A stretch of DNA of 7,579 nucleotides. It comes from an uncultured Saprospiraceae bacterium. Its GTDB lineage: Bacteria > Bacteroidota > Bacteroidia > Chitinophagales > Saprospiraceae. The notes under the pieces were generated by a model. The model was not told the DNA's origin. It saw nothing but the letters and a program-made list of their open reading frames with translations, and did no database searches. This document shows, piece by piece, positions 6,154-7,579 of the stretch. Position numbers and translations under genes: made by a program. Position 1 is the first letter of the stretch; each line of letters starts with the position of its first letter. The stretch is from NCBI GenBank assembly GCA_937942405.1, contig CALDEN010000393.1, forward strand, positions 1 to 7,579, given 5' to 3'.

Positions 6154-7362
6154 ATGAAAAATTTAAAATATTGTATAGGTCTATTACTCCTTATCAGTGT
6201 GTTTTCCTGTACTCCAGAAGACACAGAGACAGAGACCACTTCTAGCGTAGTCCTTTTAGAGAAAGTATCAGGTAGTGTACTCATAGATGAAAACCTGGAT
6301 GACGTAGGTGATGTACCGCTTCTGGGAGCAAGAGTATATCTTGGCGATTTTGCAGATATCAGAGAAATAATAGGTCAAAGACCAGACACCTTAGGCACTC
6401 CTTATGATTCCATACTATGGGCAGATGTCGATAATGATGGTAACTATTTGTTTGAAGGAGTGGCCCCATTAGATTTTAAAACTCTAGTACTCTACTCTCC
6501 AGAACCGACATCCAGCATACGTGGCACAGATACTACACCCGATGGCGATCTTTTGGAAGAAGAGCTAGCTGATGTCATCCATATAACGGTAGACGAAAAC
6601 GAACATGACGACGGTAATAATTTTACAGTACAATTATTAAATCTAGGAGCAAAGATCTCCGGATATGTAATGGTCGATACCGACAAAGATGGCACACTAG
6701 ATATACCTGGAGAGGGATTCGATATGAAGCTATTCCGTGGCGACGGAAATGGAAATGTCATAGGAGGCACGACAAGTATAGATTTTACCCTCACAAATGC
6801 TGATGGTTACTACGAATTTACAGATCTGTCTGAAGGCGAGTATGTTGTATTTTTCAGATCTATAGATCGACACTTTGTAACATCCAGTGCGGATGCCTCT
6901 CCAGATATGGACCCAACCACTCCTGAAGATTTATATCATATACCCGTAGATGTTACAGAAGACGAACATGATAGTGATAATAACTTTGACGCCATTCCTA
7001 GATGGATTAGTGGCTCAGGATATGTTTTAGAAGATACTAACAACGATGGCATCGGTGATAGCCCACTCTACCAACATCGAGTAGAACTATATGAAAGAAA
7101 TGAAAATGGAGTACCTACTGGCAACTACATAAGATGGTCCCCCAGTAACCCCGATGGCTTCTATCAGTTCCAAGATGTTCCTCCTGGAGAATATGTAATT
7201 TACTACATAGGTGCACCGGGCTACGAATGCGTTAACAGCATGGATCAAAGTCCTGAAGCAGGAGAACCTAATGTAAATAGTGAATGCTTTTTTATACAGA
7301 TGGATATTCCACTACAGGATTCAGAAGATGAGGATAACGTTTTTGTAGTAAAAGCAATATAA
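6154..7362 (+). CDS. Lipoprotein with three SdrD_B-like repeats, probably surface exposed
   Basis: A 402-residue protein from the ATG at 6154. This start gives a clean lipoprotein signal peptide ending SVFSC, Cys at residue 19; an in-frame GTG at 6085 would bury it behind 23 charged residues. After the Cys comes PEDTETE, an acidic stretch like the export signals that send Bacteroidota lipoproteins to the cell surface. Three tandem SdrD_B/Cna-B-like domains follow, at about 38-161, 168-280 and 286-402. Each opens with SG.V..D...D plus Asp-rich putative calcium sites (DENLDD, DTDKDG, DTNNDG). Each carries a (D/A)DG.Y.F..(V/L)..GEY-type core, best seen in copies two and three, and closes with an acidic stretch ending in NNF (NVF in the third). 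Such domains act as rigid stalks or adhesive parts. The gene sits 5 bp ahead of the second ECF sigma gene. Confidence 0.88.
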   Translation: MKNLKYCIGLLLLISVFSCTPEDTETETTSSVVLLEKVSGSVLIDENLDDVGDVPLLGARVYLGDFADIREIIGQRPDTLGTPYDSILWADVDNDGNYLFEGVAPLDFKTLVLYSPEPTSSIRGTDTTPDGDLLEEELADVIHITVDENEHDDGNNFTVQLLNLGAKISGYVMVDTDKDGTLDIPGEGFDMKLFRGDGNGNVIGGTTSIDFTLTNADGYYEFTDLSEGEYVVFFRSIDRHFVTSSADASPDMDPTTPEDLYHIPVDVTEDEHDSDNNFDAIPRWISGSGYVLEDTNNDGIGDSPLYQHRVELYERNENGVPTGNYIRWSPSNPDGFYQFQDVPPGEYVIYYIGAPGYECVNSMDQSPEAGEPNVNSECFFIQMDIPLQDSEDEDNVFVVKAI

Positions 7363-7367
7363 GAGCA

Positions 7368-7579
7368 TTGAATAATAAGCTCACACATATTATCAAAGCC
7401 TGTCTACAGTTAGACTACTCTGCTCAGAAGGAGCTGTACGATTTAAGCGTAGACAGGCTTTACTACGCAGTAAAGCGATATGTCAAAGAGCCCTATTTTA
7501 TAGAAAACATACTTCAAGACAGCTTTATTAAGATCTTCAAACACCTCGACAAATATGATCCAGAAAAAGGAGCCTTTAG
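7368..7579 (+). CDS. Second ECF-family sigma factor, 3'-truncated by the window edge
   Basis: The frame is open from 7368 to the window end, giving the first 70 residues. There is no ATG between the upstream in-frame stop at 7335-7337 and the conserved region, so TTG at 7368 (LNNKLTHIIKACL) is the best start; it lies 5 bp after the lipoprotein stop. The region-2 signature is clear: SAQKELYD (18-25), RLYYAVKRY (30-38) and ENILQDSFIKIFKHL (46-60). Over 49 ungapped residues from CLQLD onward, 21 are identical to the sigma factor at 2052-2558 by my count. A strong inverted repeat lies inside this 5' coding part. Region 4 and any following anti-sigma gene are outside the window. Confidence 0.88.
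   Translation, partial: MNNKLTHIIKACLQLDYSAQKELYDLSVDRLYYAVKRYVKEPYFIENILQDSFIKIFKHLDKYDPEKGAF
7395..7461 (+). repeat. 13-bp perfect inverted repeat (long hairpin) in the 5' coding part of the second sigma gene
   Basis: AAAGCCTGTCTAC at 7395-7407 is the exact reverse complement of GTAGACAGGCTTT at 7449-7461, with 41 bases between. After a 2x2 mismatch the stem can continue with five more pairs (7410-7414 with 7442-7446, including one G-U). A small tip hairpin can form from GCTC (7422-7425) and GAGC (7431-7434). The mRNA could thus fold into an extended hairpin starting 25 bases after the TTG start base triplet. No T-tract follows, so it is not a standard terminator. Confidence 0.7.

Overview
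The window is AT-rich, densely coding DNA that looks like a chromosomal segment of a Bacteroidota bacterium, possibly from the Saprospiria or a marine Flavobacteriia/Cytophagia-like lineage. The evidence is the gene content: ECF sigma factors with short envelope operons, lipoproteins starting MKN, exported proteins whose signal peptides end in AQ, SdrD_B-like repeat lipoproteins, and A-rich leaders in place of Shine-Dalgarno sites. The genus cannot be fixed from this sequence alone. No tRNA, rRNA, CRISPR array, transposase or integrase was seen.

Layout. (1) Positions 1-597 hold the C-terminal part of a PEP mutase/isocitrate lyase superfamily enzyme. (2) Positions 651-1292 hold a complete MIP channel whose selectivity-filter residues resemble the NIP-like group more than AqpZ. 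(3) Positions 1494-5228 form a tight five-gene plus-strand unit: an acidic lipocalin-like lipoprotein, an ECF sigma factor, a single-pass membrane protein in the anti-sigma position, a DUF4097-like exported protein, and an exported protein with a duplicated motif. The gaps are 21 bp, -4 bp, -1 bp and 5 bp. An ECF-type promoter candidate lies just upstream. (4) Positions 5252-5893 on the minus strand encode a small predicted outer-membrane beta-barrel protein, convergent with the operon. (5) Positions 6154-7362 encode a three-repeat SdrD_B-like lipoprotein, followed after 5 bp by a second ECF sigma gene that runs off the window end.

How the genes may work together (inference). Regions 3 and 5 share an order: envelope lipoprotein, then ECF sigma factor. 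In region 3 the translationally coupled sigma and membrane protein look like a cell-surface signalling pair. The promoter candidate would make the unit self-activating, with the lipoprotein, the DUF4097-like protein and the last gene as envelope output. The two sigma factors are homologous over region 2.

The most unusual sequence signal is a 13-bp perfect inverted repeat within the first 100 bases of the second sigma gene, which also appears to use a TTG start. Other points of note are the exact 200-residue internal duplication in the last operon protein, the duplicated APD-IW motif in a cysteine-free putative anti-sigma, and two adjacent palindromes upstream of the SdrD_B-like lipoprotein.
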